64,000 nt of DNA from Bacteroidota bacterium (GCA_016183805.1 JACPDX010000005.1:24813-88812), one strand, 5' to 3'; shown: positions 9,405-18,244, numbered from the stretch's first letter. Notes: generated from the letters alone by a model not told the origin. Made by a program: numbers and translations.

Positions 9405-9453
9405 ACACGAATTAATACCGCCACACCAAAAGCGTGGCGGTATTAATTCGTGT
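9405..9453. terminator. Perfect 20-bp inverted repeat between convergent genes
   Basis: Arms 9405-9424 and 9434-9453 match perfectly over 20 bp around a nine-base loop, and the right side continues into attcgtgtcca then a T-run. It sits between two genes that converge, so it could end both transcripts. The outer sequence (acacgaatta) recurs at 57114-57134, so it is also a member of a dispersed family. Confidence 0.6.
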
Positions 9454-9538
9454 AATTCGTGTCCATTTTTTGCTAACCACTTGATAAATGTAATGTTGCT
9501 AAAAAAGTGACACTAGAGGGGTAACAAAAAGTTTAAAA

Positions 9539-10180
9539 TTAATTTGTAAGATTATGCTCAATGGCATACCGAATCATTTCGGCTGTGTTTTTAAAATCAA
9601 GTTTGTCCAAAATATTTCTTCTGTGCGATTCAACTGTTCGGGCACTAATAAATAATTTTTCACCAGCTTCTTTATTGGTTAATCCAGCGGCAATTAAACT
9701 TAATATCTCCATTTCTCTTACTGACAATTCGTTGCCTTTGTCTTTACATTTTTTGTGCAACGAATTAATTATTGTAATAGATACTTCATGGCTATAAAAT
9801 TTCTTGCCCAAAGCAATGTTTTCAATTGCTTGTGTAATTTCGTATATATCGGCTTGTTTTAAAATATATCCCGTAGCACCAGCATCAATCATGCTTGTAA
9901 TGTATACTTCTTCATCGTGCATAGAAAGAGCTAATATTTTGATGTTACTATACTTGTTTGTAATAATTCTTGTAGCGTCAATTCCATTAACTCCTGACAT
10001 GTCAATATCCATCAGAATAACATCTATATCGTTAGGATTATTATCAATGTAATCAATGGCTTCTTGTCCCGAACTTACTTCTGCCACTATTTTATATTTG
10101 GGGTTTTTATTCAGCATTAATTTAAGACCATTTCTGATAATGATGTGGTCATCGGCAATTAATAATCGTATCGATTCCAT
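9539..10180 (-). CDS. NarL/FixJ-family LuxR response regulator
   Basis: The 213-residue protein has an N-terminal receiver (LLIADDH, phosphoacceptor Asp58 in ILMDIDMSG, Lys in YILKQAD) and a C-terminal LuxR helix-turn-helix (LSVREMEILSLIAAGLTNKE then SARTVESHRRNI). It is a DNA-binding transcription regulator. The HisKA_3 kinase at 7321-8412 is of the class that phosphorylates such regulators and is the nearest candidate partner. The gene faces the sensory operon and begins at an ATG with AT-rich DNA upstream (TATCTTTA and TATTTTTA, near-matches to TAnnTTTG). Target genes are unknown. Confidence 0.95.
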   Translation of the reverse strand: MESIRLLIADDHIIIRNGLKLMLNKNPKYKIVAEVSSGQEAIDYIDNNPNDIDVILMDIDMSGVNGIDATRIITNKYSNIKILALSMHDEEVYITSMIDAGATGYILKQADIYEITQAIENIALGKKFYSHEVSITIINSLHKKCKDKGNELSVREMEILSLIAAGLTNKEAGEKLFISARTVESHRRNILDKLDFKNTAEMIRYAIEHNLTN

Positions 10181-10353
10181 GCAAAAAATTTTAAAAAATT
10201 AATTAAAAATACTACTGTTACTGCAAAATTCAAAGTTTTTAAAGATACTATTATTTCAGCATTATTTTTCTCATTCTACTTTTTAAATAACCAACTGTTA
10301 TTTTTTAACCAAAAAAAGATAATGAGTTACACATTTTAAAAATTAAAAGTCAA

Positions 10354-10378
10354 AGCCTCTCACACTGAGAGGCTTTTT
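10354..10378 (+). terminator. Hairpin with T-tract
   Basis: Arms agcctctca and tgagaggct (9 bp, three-base loop) are followed on the plus strand by five Ts. It has the form of a factor-independent terminator, yet no plus-strand gene lies before it, so its transcript is unknown. Confidence 0.55.
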
Positions 10379-10961
10379 GCATATACCACATTTCTAATTG
10401 CTTCAAGAAGCTCTCCGTTATGCATTACGGACAACTCTGGTGAGTCCAATTCAATAGTGAGCATATTTGTATGTATCTATCGTGTCGGTATTTCTAGGAA
10501 GATTAAATCATAATCTAACAAATACATAAATTTATAATTGTATTGACTTGTAATAACCTTAGTCGGATGGAAGGTGATGGGAGTATTGAAAACCCGATGG
10601 TCACTGGGTTTTAAATCCAAAATTCTGGAAAATTATAAAAAAAACTATTAGGATGGCTGATGATAGTTTTACAAGGGGATCTCCAAACTAAAATCATACA
10701 GTTTGTAGTTTTAGTGGTGGTTGATATATCCTGAGCGAAGTCCTATAAAAGATAATAGAAGGTTTCGTTGAGTTCCTTATGTTCGTTCAATAACTGTAAA
10801 AAATTATTAATAGGGTCGTCTTAACACTTTTGACAACTTTAATAAAGGTGAATTTTTTGCCCTACTGAAACATTGCCATTTACTGAAACATTATTGAAAC
10901 ATTTTGGGTGTTATTTGCACTTATTTGGGCACAATTGACAATTGGAACCCTTGTAAAACGT

Positions 10962-10998
10962 AAGAACCGCTTGATTCTTGCGAATTGAAGCGGTTCTT
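10962..10998 (-). terminator. Hairpin behind tRNA-Glu
   Basis: Arms aagaaccgctt and aagcggttctt (11 bp, perfect) enclose 15 bases. The hairpin begins three bases after the tRNA 3' end and, on the minus strand, is followed by acgtttt, so it is probably the tRNA transcript terminator. Confidence 0.6.
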
Positions 10999-11000
10999 TG

Positions 11001-11072
11001 CAGCCCGTAGGGGAATCGAACCCCTGTTTCCAGGATGAAAACCTGGCGTCCTAACCCCTAGACGAACGGGCC
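11001..11072 (-). tRNA. tRNA-Glu (anticodon TTC)
   Basis: The minus strand folds as a full cloverleaf. The acceptor arm GGCCCGT pairs with ACGGGCT (first pair G-T). The anticodon stem CCAGG/CCTGG carries loop TTTTCAT with anticodon TTC, and the T arm has the loop GTTCGAT. G73 is the discriminator base, and the next bases are CAA, so CCA is not encoded. It reads glutamate codons GAA/GAG. A promoter lies upstream at 11102-11132. Confidence 0.95.
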
Positions 11073-11101
11073 AAATGGTTTCCCCTATATTTTTAGGAGT
11101 G

Positions 11102-11132
11102 CAAATGTAAATTTTTTTATCATGTATTCAAA
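11102..11132 (-). promoter_or_regulatory. Bacteroidota-type promoter for tRNA-Glu
   Basis: On the minus strand TTTG (11129-11132) is followed after exactly 19 bases by TACATTTG (11102-11109), matching the known -33/-7 consensus TTTG-N19-TAnnTTTG of the primary sigma factor in this phylum. It lies about 30 bases before the tRNA 5' end. Confidence 0.75.
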
Positions 11133-11146
11133 TAATTTTAAATAAA

Positions 11147-11839
11147 TTATTCGAAATTATTGATATCTGACTGAAACTTAAAGCCTAAACGTTTGCCTGT
11201 TTTAATGTTTGCGGCATTGGTTACTTCAATAATATCCATAACACTAATTTCGTTTACGGTATTGTATGGTGGAGTAAGCAAATCAAAATCAATAGAATAT
11301 AGTATGGTTGACTCAACAATTTTTCTTATTTTAGTAGTATCAATCGTTTCGTGAATAAAATCGTTGTACAAAAATCCTAGTTGTTTTTTTCCTTCTACAA
11401 AGTAATGCAGTTCGTTGTTTACAAAAAATCGGGCAACCAAATAACCAATATCGTTTATTCTATTGTATTTAAGCGAGTCGGCTAAAAAATTATACACGTT
11501 TATCATTCCACAATACGACCGAAGTTCATCTTCTTTAACATAAGAACTTTGCCATATTTGGTGATTTTTTGGGAAATCAAATATGTTGGTATGCATAAAA
11601 AACACTAAAATATCGCCACCAAACTTGATGTGAAATTCATAATCACCTTTTAGATAATATTCAAGAGCAACATTATCGTCCACTTTTTTCATTTCAACCC
11701 GTAACTCTCCTACAAGTTTTTCAGCTTCTGTTTTAAACTCGTCAAAAACTTGTATGGTTTTTTTAAAAAGACATTGTTTAAGACAAGCCTTTTTCTTTAA
11801 AATATCTAAAATAAGTTCTTTGGTTGGTTTTTCTGCCAT
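11147..11839 (-). CDS. Conserved-looking protein of unknown function downstream of proS
   Basis: I do not recognise a named family in this protein of about 230 residues. The track starts at 11872, inside the end of proS; the ATG at 11839 (MAEKPTKELI) avoids that overlap and is preferred. The N-terminal third is helical and Lys/Glu-rich (KKTIQVFDEFKTEAEKLVGE). The rest alternates strands and helices (YEFHIKFGGDILVFFMHTNI, DIGYLVARFFVNNELHYFVE), suggesting a mixed alpha/beta cytosolic fold without signal peptide or membrane segments. It is co-directional with and directly behind proS, probably sharing its transcript. Confidence 0.65.
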   Translation of the reverse strand: MAEKPTKELILDILKKKACLKQCLFKKTIQVFDEFKTEAEKLVGELRVEMKKVDDNVALEYYLKGDYEFHIKFGGDILVFFMHTNIFDFPKNHQIWQSSYVKEDELRSYCGMINVYNFLADSLKYNRINDIGYLVARFFVNNELHYFVEGKKQLGFLYNDFIHETIDTTKIRKIVESTILYSIDFDLLTPPYNTVNEISVMDIIEVTNAANIKTGKRLGFKFQSDINNFE

Positions 11840-11855
11840 TGGTTTAGGTTTTAGC

Positions 11856-13328
11856 TTAATAAGCTCTAGCAAAAATTACTCGTTGCGTAGAGGGGTTTCC
11901 AGTTAAAATACATTTTCCTTGTTCTTGTTTATTGTTTAAAGGAATGCAGCGGATGGTTGCTTTGGTGAGTTCTTTAATTTTATCTTCAGTTTCTGAGGTT
12001 CCATCCCAATGGGCTGAAATAAATCCACCTTTATCCAAAAGTTTTTCAAACTCTTCCCAACTATCTGCTTTATTGGTATTTTCTGCTCTAAAGTCAACTG
12101 CTTTTTGATATAAATTAACTTGAATATTTTTTAATAAATGTTCAATTTTGGTAGCAATGTCTTGTTGTTGTAAAGTCTCTTTTTCTTTTGTATCCCTACG
12201 AGCTACTTCAACAGTGCCATTTTCCAAATCCCTTGGTCCAATTGCTATTCTCACAGGGACACCTTTAAACTCGTATTCAGCAAATTTGAATCCTGGCTTT
12301 TGAGTATCTCTATCATCGTATTTTACAGAAATTCCTTTAGCTTCAATGGCTGCTTTGATTTTTAATGCTTGTACAGAAATTTCAGCCAATTGTTCTTCGC
12401 CTTTATAAATAGGAACAATTACCACTTGAATTGGAGCTAGGTTTGGAGGCAATACCAAACCTTCATCGTCAGAGTGAGTCATGATTAAAGCACCCATCAA
12501 ACGCGTTGAAACTCCCCAGGAAGTTGCCCAAACATATTCTTGTTTTCCTTCTTTTGTTGCAAATTTTACATCAAAAGCTTTAGCAAAATTCTGACCTAAA
12601 AAATGTGATGTTCCTGCTTGTAACGCTTTTCCATCTTGCATTAAAGCTTCAATGCAATAGGTTTCTAAAGCACCGGCAAAACGTTCATTTTTAGTTTTCA
12701 CGCCTTTTATTACAGGCATTGCCATAAAGTTTTCTGCAAAAGTGGTGTAAACATCCAACATTCTTTCCGATTCTTCTATAGCTTCTTCTTGACTGGCGTG
12801 AGCGGTATGACCTTCTTGCCAAAGAAATTCAGCAGTTCGTAAAAATAAACGAGTACGCATTTCCCACCGAACCACATTTGCCCATTGGTTAATTAACAAA
12901 GGCAAATCTCTGTAAGATTGTATCCAGCCTCTATAAGTGTTCCAAATAATGGTTTCCGAGGTAGGTCTAATAATTAATTCTTCTTCCAGTTTAGCCTCTG
13001 GGTCAACAACAACACCACTTCCATCTTCAGCATTTTTTAACCTATAATGAGTTACTACGGCACATTCTTTGGCAAAACCCTCAACGTGGTCGGCTTCTTT
13101 ACTTAAATATGATTTTGGGATTAAAAGCGGAAAATAGGCATTCACATGCCCGGTTTCTTTAAACATTTTATCGAGTTGTGCTTGAATTTTTTCCCAAATA
13201 GCATATCCATAAGGCTTAATTACCATACAACCTCTAACAGCAGAGTGATCGGCTAAATCTGCTTTTACTACTAATTCATTGTACCATTGCGAATAATCTT
13301 CACTTCTTGTTGTAAAATCTTTTGCCAT
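11856..13328 (-). CDS. proS: Prolyl-tRNA synthetase (short archaeal/eukaryote-like type)
   Basis: The enzyme charges tRNA-Pro with proline. At 490 residues it is the short type lacking the bacterial editing insertion. Class II motifs are clear: motif 1 region [14 protein letters not shown], motif 2 [14 protein letters not shown], and [16 protein letters not shown] upstream; a motif 3-like region lies around [12 protein letters not shown]. An anticodon-binding domain ([12 protein letters not shown]) and a C-terminal zinc-domain-like extension follow, as in the archaeal-type family. It starts at an ATG, diverging from the secreted protein gene at 13425. Confidence 0.96.
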   Translation of the reverse strand: MAKDFTTRSEDYSQWYNELVVKADLADHSAVRGCMVIKPYGYAIWEKIQAQLDKMFKETGHVNAYFPLLIPKSYLSKEADHVEGFAKECAVVTHYRLKNAEDGSGVVVDPEAKLEEELIIRPTSETIIWNTYRGWIQSYRDLPLLINQWANVVRWEMRTRLFLRTAEFLWQEGHTAHASQEEAIEESERMLDVYTTFAENFMAMPVIKGVKTKNERFAGALETYCIEALMQDGKALQAGTSHFLGQNFAKAFDVKFATKEGKQEYVWATSWGVSTRLMGALIMTHSDDEGLVLPPNLAPIQVVIVPIYKGEEQLAEISVQALKIKAAIEAKGISVKYDDRDTQKPGFKFAEYEFKGVPVRIAIGPRDLENGTVEVARRDTKEKETLQQQDIATKIEHLLKNIQVNLYQKAVDFRAENTNKADSWEEFEKLLDKGGFISAHWDGTSETEDKIKELTKATIRCIPLNNKQEQGKCILTGNPSTQRVIFARAY

Positions 13329-13424
13329 TTATTTTTTGGGTATAATTATTGATTGCTGTTAATTAAAGTCATAAATTTAATGAGTCGGTAAATTTAAGCG
13401 AATTTTACCTAAAAAAAAGGTGTT

Positions 13425-13769
13425 ATGAAAACAAATCTATTTTATTTGGCTGTGTTATTTTTTCTTGTTTTAAACAACAATGTAGTTGCTCAAGATGAGT
13501 TTTATAATGACAAAAATACTTCAGAAACAAAATCGGTTAAGGCGGATAGTGTAGATATAAGTTCGTATTCAACCGCAGAAGATTATTATGAAGTTGGAGG
13601 AGTTGTTAAAGAAAATAACACGAATGAACAAGTTGATCCCGATAATTATCAGGATGAAGATACTCGCTCCGAAAAAAGAAGGAAAAGTGAGAAAAACGAG
13701 TTTGTTGCTAATGTGATGATGGATGTTTTTATCAATGTAGTGTTTATTGTTGCAACGTTTTGGCATTAG
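13425..13769 (+). CDS. Small exported protein related to the next gene
   Basis: The 114-residue protein starts with a signal peptide (LFYLAVLFFLVLNNNVVAQ). The mature N-terminus, DEFYNDKN followed by DSVDISSYSTAEDYYE, closely matches the same region of the next gene product (DDFYPSKN, DSQYSTATDYY), so the two are paralogous at that end. The C-terminus has a basic stretch (EKRRKSEKNE) and ends in a hydrophobic segment (VMMDVFINVVFIVATFW) that could anchor it in a membrane. It lacks the Gly/Tyr-rich region of its neighbour. Function is unknown; export is well supported. Confidence 0.7.
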   Translation: MKTNLFYLAVLFFLVLNNNVVAQDEFYNDKNTSETKSVKADSVDISSYSTAEDYYEVGGVVKENNTNEQVDPDNYQDEDTRSEKRRKSEKNEFVANVMMDVFINVVFIVATFWH

Positions 13770-13838
13770 TTTATGGCATGGTATTTGTCTTTTTTAGTTC
13801 GTTAACAAATGTCCAAGTAAAATATAGGAGGAATTATT

Positions 13839-15221
13839 ATGAAAACACTATTGAAAATAATGGTTACAATGGCAGCGATAGTTGCTATTACCAACGTTTA
13901 TGCTCAAGATGATTTTTATCCGTCAAAAAATAAAAAAACAAAAGAAGCTCCGATAACTATTCAATCTGATGATGAAAAAATTAACGATAGCCAATATTCT
14001 ACGGCTACTGATTATTATATCGACCAAAAACAGGTAGAGCGTGAAGCTCAATACAATCAACAAATGGGTATTACTGATAGCACTACCTATTATGAAGATG
14101 AAAATGGTAATACTAGAATTACCAATAATTATTACAATGGCGATAATTACGATTACGATAATGAGTACTACGACTACGAGTATTCATCAAGAATAAGAAG
14201 ATTTCATAGACCTTATTCTGGTTATGGATATTACGATAATTGTTATACCAATTACTATTGGTATGATTACAATCCTTATAATTATGGAGTAAGTGTTTAT
14301 ACCAGTTATGGATGGTGGTATCCTCGTCCTTGGGGTTGGAATGTGGGTTGGTCGTGGGGTTCTGGCTGGTATGCTGGTTGGGGAATTGGATGGGGTATGG
14401 GCTGGGGAGGTGGTTATTATGGTAGCTCTTATTGGTCAGGATATAATCATGGATATAATCACGGTTATAATGATGGATATTATGCTGGAAATTATTACAA
14501 CAGTTACGATAAAAACAGTTATTATTACGGACATCGTGGAAATACATCTTCAGGTTATGGAGGATATGGACATGGAACTCGACCAAGTGGTTCGTCGATG
14601 GCTTCTATGAACAATAGTATTCCAAAAACTGTTGCTCCTGTAAAAACTTTTGGAGAAAAATACGAAATGGCTGTAAGAAATAACACCATTAACAATGTAA
14701 ATGGTAATTCAAGTGGACCAAGAACTATAAATGAAGGTAATAACAATAATGTTTCGCCAAGGTCAACTTCTGTTCAACCAAACGTTGGGGGCTCTCAACC
14801 TAGACCAAATCCTTATATAAACCCGAAAAGTAATGTAATTCCTAGAACATCTACCGAACCTAATGGCGTTGGTGTTGGTCCAAAACCTAGAACTACATCA
14901 GAACCAAACGGATATACACCATCTCCAAGAAATAATTCTGAACCAAATGTAATACCTCCTAAACCAAGGACTACAAATCCGAATACACCTTCTAGTCAGC
15001 CGACTTATAATCAGCCTAGAAATCCGAACCAAGGGGGTGGAGGTGTAACTCCTAAACCGAGAACATATTCGAAACCTACCACACAACCAAATTATTCTAA
15101 ACCCAGCAATCAGAATTATAACAAGCCAAGTAATTCTTATAGCAGACCGTCTGGAAATAGTTATAATAGAGGTGGGTCAGCTCCAAGTGGCGGAGGTGGT
15201 GGTGGAAGAAAACCTAGATAA
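13839..15221 (+). CDS. Secreted low-complexity Gly/Tyr/Trp- and Pro/Asn-rich protein
   Basis: The 460-residue protein carries a signal peptide (MVTMAAIVAITNVYAQ) and the DDFYPSKN...YSTATDYY block shared with the preceding small protein. Residues about 95-240 are extremely rich in Tyr, Gly, Trp and Asn (YGYYDNCYTNYYWYDYNPY, GWGIGWGMGWGGGYYG). Residues about 290-460 are Pro/Asn/Ser/Arg-rich with recurring PKPRTTSEPN-like units and end in a glycine cluster (GGGGGGRKPR). This resembles structural or surface-coating proteins of this phylum, and the aromatic-rich middle could be sticky or aggregating (inference). No catalytic domain or T9SS sorting signal is visible. Confidence 0.75.
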   Translation: MKTLLKIMVTMAAIVAITNVYAQDDFYPSKNKKTKEAPITIQSDDEKINDSQYSTATDYYIDQKQVEREAQYNQQMGITDSTTYYEDENGNTRITNNYYNGDNYDYDNEYYDYEYSSRIRRFHRPYSGYGYYDNCYTNYYWYDYNPYNYGVSVYTSYGWWYPRPWGWNVGWSWGSGWYAGWGIGWGMGWGGGYYGSSYWSGYNHGYNHGYNDGYYAGNYYNSYDKNSYYYGHRGNTSSGYGGYGHGTRPSGSSMASMNNSIPKTVAPVKTFGEKYEMAVRNNTINNVNGNSSGPRTINEGNNNNVSPRSTSVQPNVGGSQPRPNPYINPKSNVIPRTSTEPNGVGVGPKPRTTSEPNGYTPSPRNNSEPNVIPPKPRTTNPNTPSSQPTYNQPRNPNQGGGGVTPKPRTYSKPTTQPNYSKPSNQNYNKPSNSYSRPSGNSYNRGGSAPSGGGGGGRKPR

Positions 15222-15294
15222 TGTGTAGATGTTTGGATGTGAGAATTACTTTAATACTGTGAACCGATAACTGATAACGATTAACTCATTTCTA

Positions 15295-16764
15295 ATGAAA
15301 AAGATAACCATACTTATACTTTCAGTAGTTTTTAGCATACAATTTTTGTCTGCCCAAAATGAGTTTGATGCACTTCGATATTCTAATTTAGAGTTTTACG
15401 GTGATGCACGATTTAATGCGATGGGTGGTTCGTTTGGGGCATTGGGTGCAAACATGTCTTCGATAAGTGTAAACCCATCAGGTATAGGGGTTTATCAAAG
15501 TTCTGATTTTTCTTTTACTCCTGCTTTTCATTATAATTATACTGACACAAAACTTGATGGTAATAATTTGAGTGATGGTAAGCTTAATTTTCATTTTTCA
15601 AACATTGGTATTGTTGGAAATTTTGGTGGTGGTGGAAATTGGGAGAGTGTAAGTTTTGGGATGGGTTACAATAGAACTTCAAATTTTAATACCAGTATTT
15701 CTGCAAAAGGTACAACTGACAATACCATGTTAAATAAGTATAATAATGAATTGAATGTAAATGGAGGAACTTATGATGGAGATATTGAGTCGTTGTTTCC
15801 ATATAGTTCGAACTTGGCTTATCAAACTTATTTAGTTAATCCAACTTTAGCAGATTCATTGCAATATGATAATGTATTTCAAAATTCAAAAAATATAACG
15901 CAAACAACTAATTATGAAACTAGAGGAGGAAGCGGTGAAATATTTTTTTCGTTTGGTGGTAATTATAACGATAAATGGTATCTAGGGGCTTCAATGGGAA
16001 TTCCAACAGTTCGATACATCTACGATAGAAATTATACCGAAAAATCTGCTCTTGATGATACGCTTACTGATGTAAAATCTTTTACTATACACGATAATGT
16101 AAAAACCACTGGAGCAGGTTTTAATTTTAAATTGGGAATGATTTATAAGGTAACGGATTGGGTTAGATTGGGTGTTGCTTTTCATACGCCCACCATTTAT
16201 GGATTAACCGATGATTATCAAACTACCATGAAATCGGAAATGAAAGATGGTTCTACTTATGACAATTCTTCACCTTATGGTAATTATAGTTATTTACTTA
16301 CCACTCCTTATCGATTTATAAGCAGTATAGCATTTGTGATTGGTGAGCATGGTGTAATTAATGCTGATTACGAAATGGTTGATTATTCAACTGCAAGATT
16401 AAAAAGTGACAACAGCCAAGGTTACGATGGTTATGATTTTTCTACTGAAAACCAAAATATTCGAAACAATTTTGAACTTACTCAAAATGTTAGAGTAGGT
16501 ACAGAATGGAGGTTGGATCCATTTAGATTAAGAGCTGGATATCGTTATCAAGGAAACCCAATAAGTAGTAATTTTAATACAAATCAGCAAGCATCAACCT
16601 ATTCTTTAGGTTTCGGTATAAAAGAAGAAGGGTATTATTTTGATGTTGCCTATGCACTAAAAATGTACAATAATCAAACTGTGATAGTTGCCGAAAACAA
16701 TGATTTTGCTACTTCCGAGTTAAAAGATTATTACATTACTTTTACCTTAGGGTTTAGGTTTTGA
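15295..16764 (+). CDS. OmpP1/FadL-family outer-membrane beta-barrel protein
   Basis: The 489-residue protein has a signal peptide ending ...QFLSAQ, then the family's N-terminal hatch signature FYGDARFNAMGGSFGALGA and ISVNPSGIGVY. The rest is alternating amphipathic strands, ending DYYITFTLGFRF with a terminal aromatic residue, as expected for barrel insertion by BAM. FadL-family proteins let hydrophobic molecules cross the outer membrane; in this phylum close relatives are often annotated as OmpP1 or haemin receptor homologues, and the ligand cannot be told here. It follows the low-complexity protein by 73 bases; its tail overlaps the next convergent gene by 11 bases. Confidence 0.88.
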   Translation: MKKITILILSVVFSIQFLSAQNEFDALRYSNLEFYGDARFNAMGGSFGALGANMSSISVNPSGIGVYQSSDFSFTPAFHYNYTDTKLDGNNLSDGKLNFHFSNIGIVGNFGGGGNWESVSFGMGYNRTSNFNTSISAKGTTDNTMLNKYNNELNVNGGTYDGDIESLFPYSSNLAYQTYLVNPTLADSLQYDNVFQNSKNITQTTNYETRGGSGEIFFSFGGNYNDKWYLGASMGIPTVRYIYDRNYTEKSALDDTLTDVKSFTIHDNVKTTGAGFNFKLGMIYKVTDWVRLGVAFHTPTIYGLTDDYQTTMKSEMKDGSTYDNSSPYGNYSYLLTTPYRFISSIAFVIGEHGVINADYEMVDYSTARLKSDNSQGYDGYDFSTENQNIRNNFELTQNVRVGTEWRLDPFRLRAGYRYQGNPISSNFNTNQQASTYSLGFGIKEEGYYFDVAYALKMYNNQTVIVAENNDFATSELKDYYITFTLGFRF

Positions 16765-17083
16765 AAAAGCCAATAATTGCTAAGGTTAACACAGCTATTG
16801 CAACCAAATAAACAGCTATCCGAAGTGGTTTAAATGGTATAGTAGGCTTTCTGAATTTAGCATTTACCAAGTAATTTAGTTGTTGAACTTTTTTGAAATC
16901 ACTATTTTTTACTCCATAAAAATAGGTTGTTTTGCTTGGTGTTTCTTCAACATCCGATTCATGCCAAATTTGTTGCTCTTTTAATAGATTTTCAAAATAT
17001 GTAGCTCTTTCGGGGTTAAAAAAATGAAAAATAGTATACGCTTTTCGAGTCGGATGTTCGTTGTAATTGGTAATGTTTAACAT
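16754..17083 (-). CDS. Small single-pass membrane protein of unknown function
   Basis: The 109-residue protein has a soluble N-terminal part of about 85 residues (YTIFHFFNPERATYFENLLK, TTYFYGVKNSDFKKVQQLN) followed by a single C-terminal hydrophobic span (RIAVYLVAIAVLTLAIIGFF). The N-terminal part has the alternating pattern of a small alpha/beta domain reminiscent of signal-transducing DUF2007-like proteins, but I cannot assign a family with confidence. Its start lies two bases after the stop of the M23 peptidase gene, so the two are probably an operon. Confidence 0.65.
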   Translation of the reverse strand: MLNITNYNEHPTRKAYTIFHFFNPERATYFENLLKEQQIWHESDVEETPSKTTYFYGVKNSDFKKVQQLNYLVNAKFRKPTIPFKPLRIAVYLVAIAVLTLAIIGFFKT

Positions 17084-17085
17084 GA

Positions 17086-18111
17086 TTATTTTATCCTAAT
17101 TTGTTTACCAACCCTAAGAATAGAACTTTTTTTCATGTCGTTTAAATCACATAAATCTTTTATCGTAATACCATATCTGATGGCAATTTTTTGCATATAA
17201 TCACCTCTTTCAATGGTATGGAATTCAACTCCAGTAGGAATAGCTGCATAACTGTATTTTTGTTTGCGAAGTTCTAACGATTCGCTTATTAGTTTATTTT
17301 CTTTAAATGAAATAATGTGTTTAGGATTTAATGGTTTTCCTTTAAAACGTAATTCATAATGGAGATGACTACCGGTTGATCTTCCTGAACTTCCTCCAAG
17401 TCCGATAATCTGCCCTGCTTCAACAATATCTCCGGGTTTAACCTTTAAACGATGAAGATGGGCATATATGGTTTCTAAGCCGTTGTAATGACGAATAACA
17501 ACAACCCGACCGAAACTAGGATGTTTTAATGCAATACGAATCATACCGTCAAATGAGGCTACAACAGGATCCCAAACCTGTAAATCTAAATCGATTCCAT
17601 TGTGATTTCTTCCGCTTCTATATCCATAATTTGATGTTATGACCGGATTTTGGATAGGCATAACAAAATCACACAGGTTTTCAATATCTACTAGTGTTAA
17701 AAATATGTTGGTATCGTTTGCCGATAGTTCATCATCGTAAGGCGAAATGTGTTCGGTGTTCCAGTTTCTGTACATCGAGTTGGAAGGAATTGGGGTGTCT
17801 TCATAAAAATTAGTCAGTGTAATATAATAATCGTGTTCATTTAATCTGTTTTCCGCATAATCATTTAGTTCCTTCAGAAGGCTTTTTGATATTAATTGTT
17901 GATCTAATAATGAATCAATCATGTTAATAATTTCATCACCGCTTAAAGTTGATAAATCATCATAAAATGGGTTGGTTGTTGAGATTACCAATGCACTAAC
18001 TGTATCTTTTTTTGTGGTATTTTCTTCTTCAATACCGAAACAAAAACCATAGGTAAAATTCCATGCTATCAGGCAGAAAATAAACGTAATTTTTGTTATA
18101 GGTTGTTTCAT
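17086..18111 (-). CDS. Exported M23-family metallopeptidase with C-terminal LysM domain
   Basis: The 341-residue protein has a signal peptide, a middle M23 (LytM) domain, and a LysM domain at about 296-341 (HTIERGDYMQKIAIRYGITI...LRVGKQIRIK). The zinc site is intact: His in GRNHNGIDLDL with its Asp, and the HLHYELRFKG motif; THE IYAHLHRL segment adds the catalytic His. Such enzymes cut peptide cross-links of peptidoglycan, and LysM anchors them to glycan, so it likely acts in the periplasm during growth or division. The small membrane protein gene follows two bases behind. It diverges from the SRPBCC gene. Confidence 0.92.
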   Translation of the reverse strand: MKQPITKITFIFCLIAWNFTYGFCFGIEEENTTKKDTVSALVISTTNPFYDDLSTLSGDEIINMIDSLLDQQLISKSLLKELNDYAENRLNEHDYYITLTNFYEDTPIPSNSMYRNWNTEHISPYDDELSANDTNIFLTLVDIENLCDFVMPIQNPVITSNYGYRSGRNHNGIDLDLQVWDPVVASFDGMIRIALKHPSFGRVVVIRHYNGLETIYAHLHRLKVKPGDIVEAGQIIGLGGSSGRSTGSHLHYELRFKGKPLNPKHIISFKENKLISESLELRKQKYSYAAIPTGVEFHTIERGDYMQKIAIRYGITIKDLCDLNDMKKSSILRVGKQIRIK

Positions 18112-18244
18112 TTTTTTTTGAAAAAGGAAGCCAATTTATGAAAAAATATTAGAACTAGCACTATTTTAAAATAAGAGTTGCATTTTCTTTTGGTTAAATC
18201 AGTTAAAACACTACTTTTATAAACCTTAATTTTAATTGTTACTT

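Larger units (their letters stand above)
10181..11000. other. 820-bp gene-free region next to tRNA-Glu
   Basis: No convincing gene is present. On the minus strand a 34-codon ATG frame (about 10362-10466, starting MLTIELDSPEL) is open but runs into a hairpin and has no recognisable domain. The region holds two hairpins (10354-10378 and 10962-10998), a three-copy tgaaacatt motif near 10865-10905, and a phrase, cctgagcgaagtc, of the kind seen in dispersed repeats. Lying at the 3' side of a tRNA gene, it could be the scar of an element once integrated there, but no integrase or att duplication is seen. Confidence 0.5.

Noticed and set aside
10362-10466. 34-codon minus-strand ATG frame MLTIELDSPEL
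   Set aside because: It runs into a terminator hairpin, lacks a promoter or neighbour, and no family is recognisable; kept only as a note.
14119-14586. Minus-strand 155-residue ORF inside the low-complexity gene
   Set aside because: It is a shadow of the Gly/Tyr-rich codons on the other strand, with Asn/His-rich nonsense composition.
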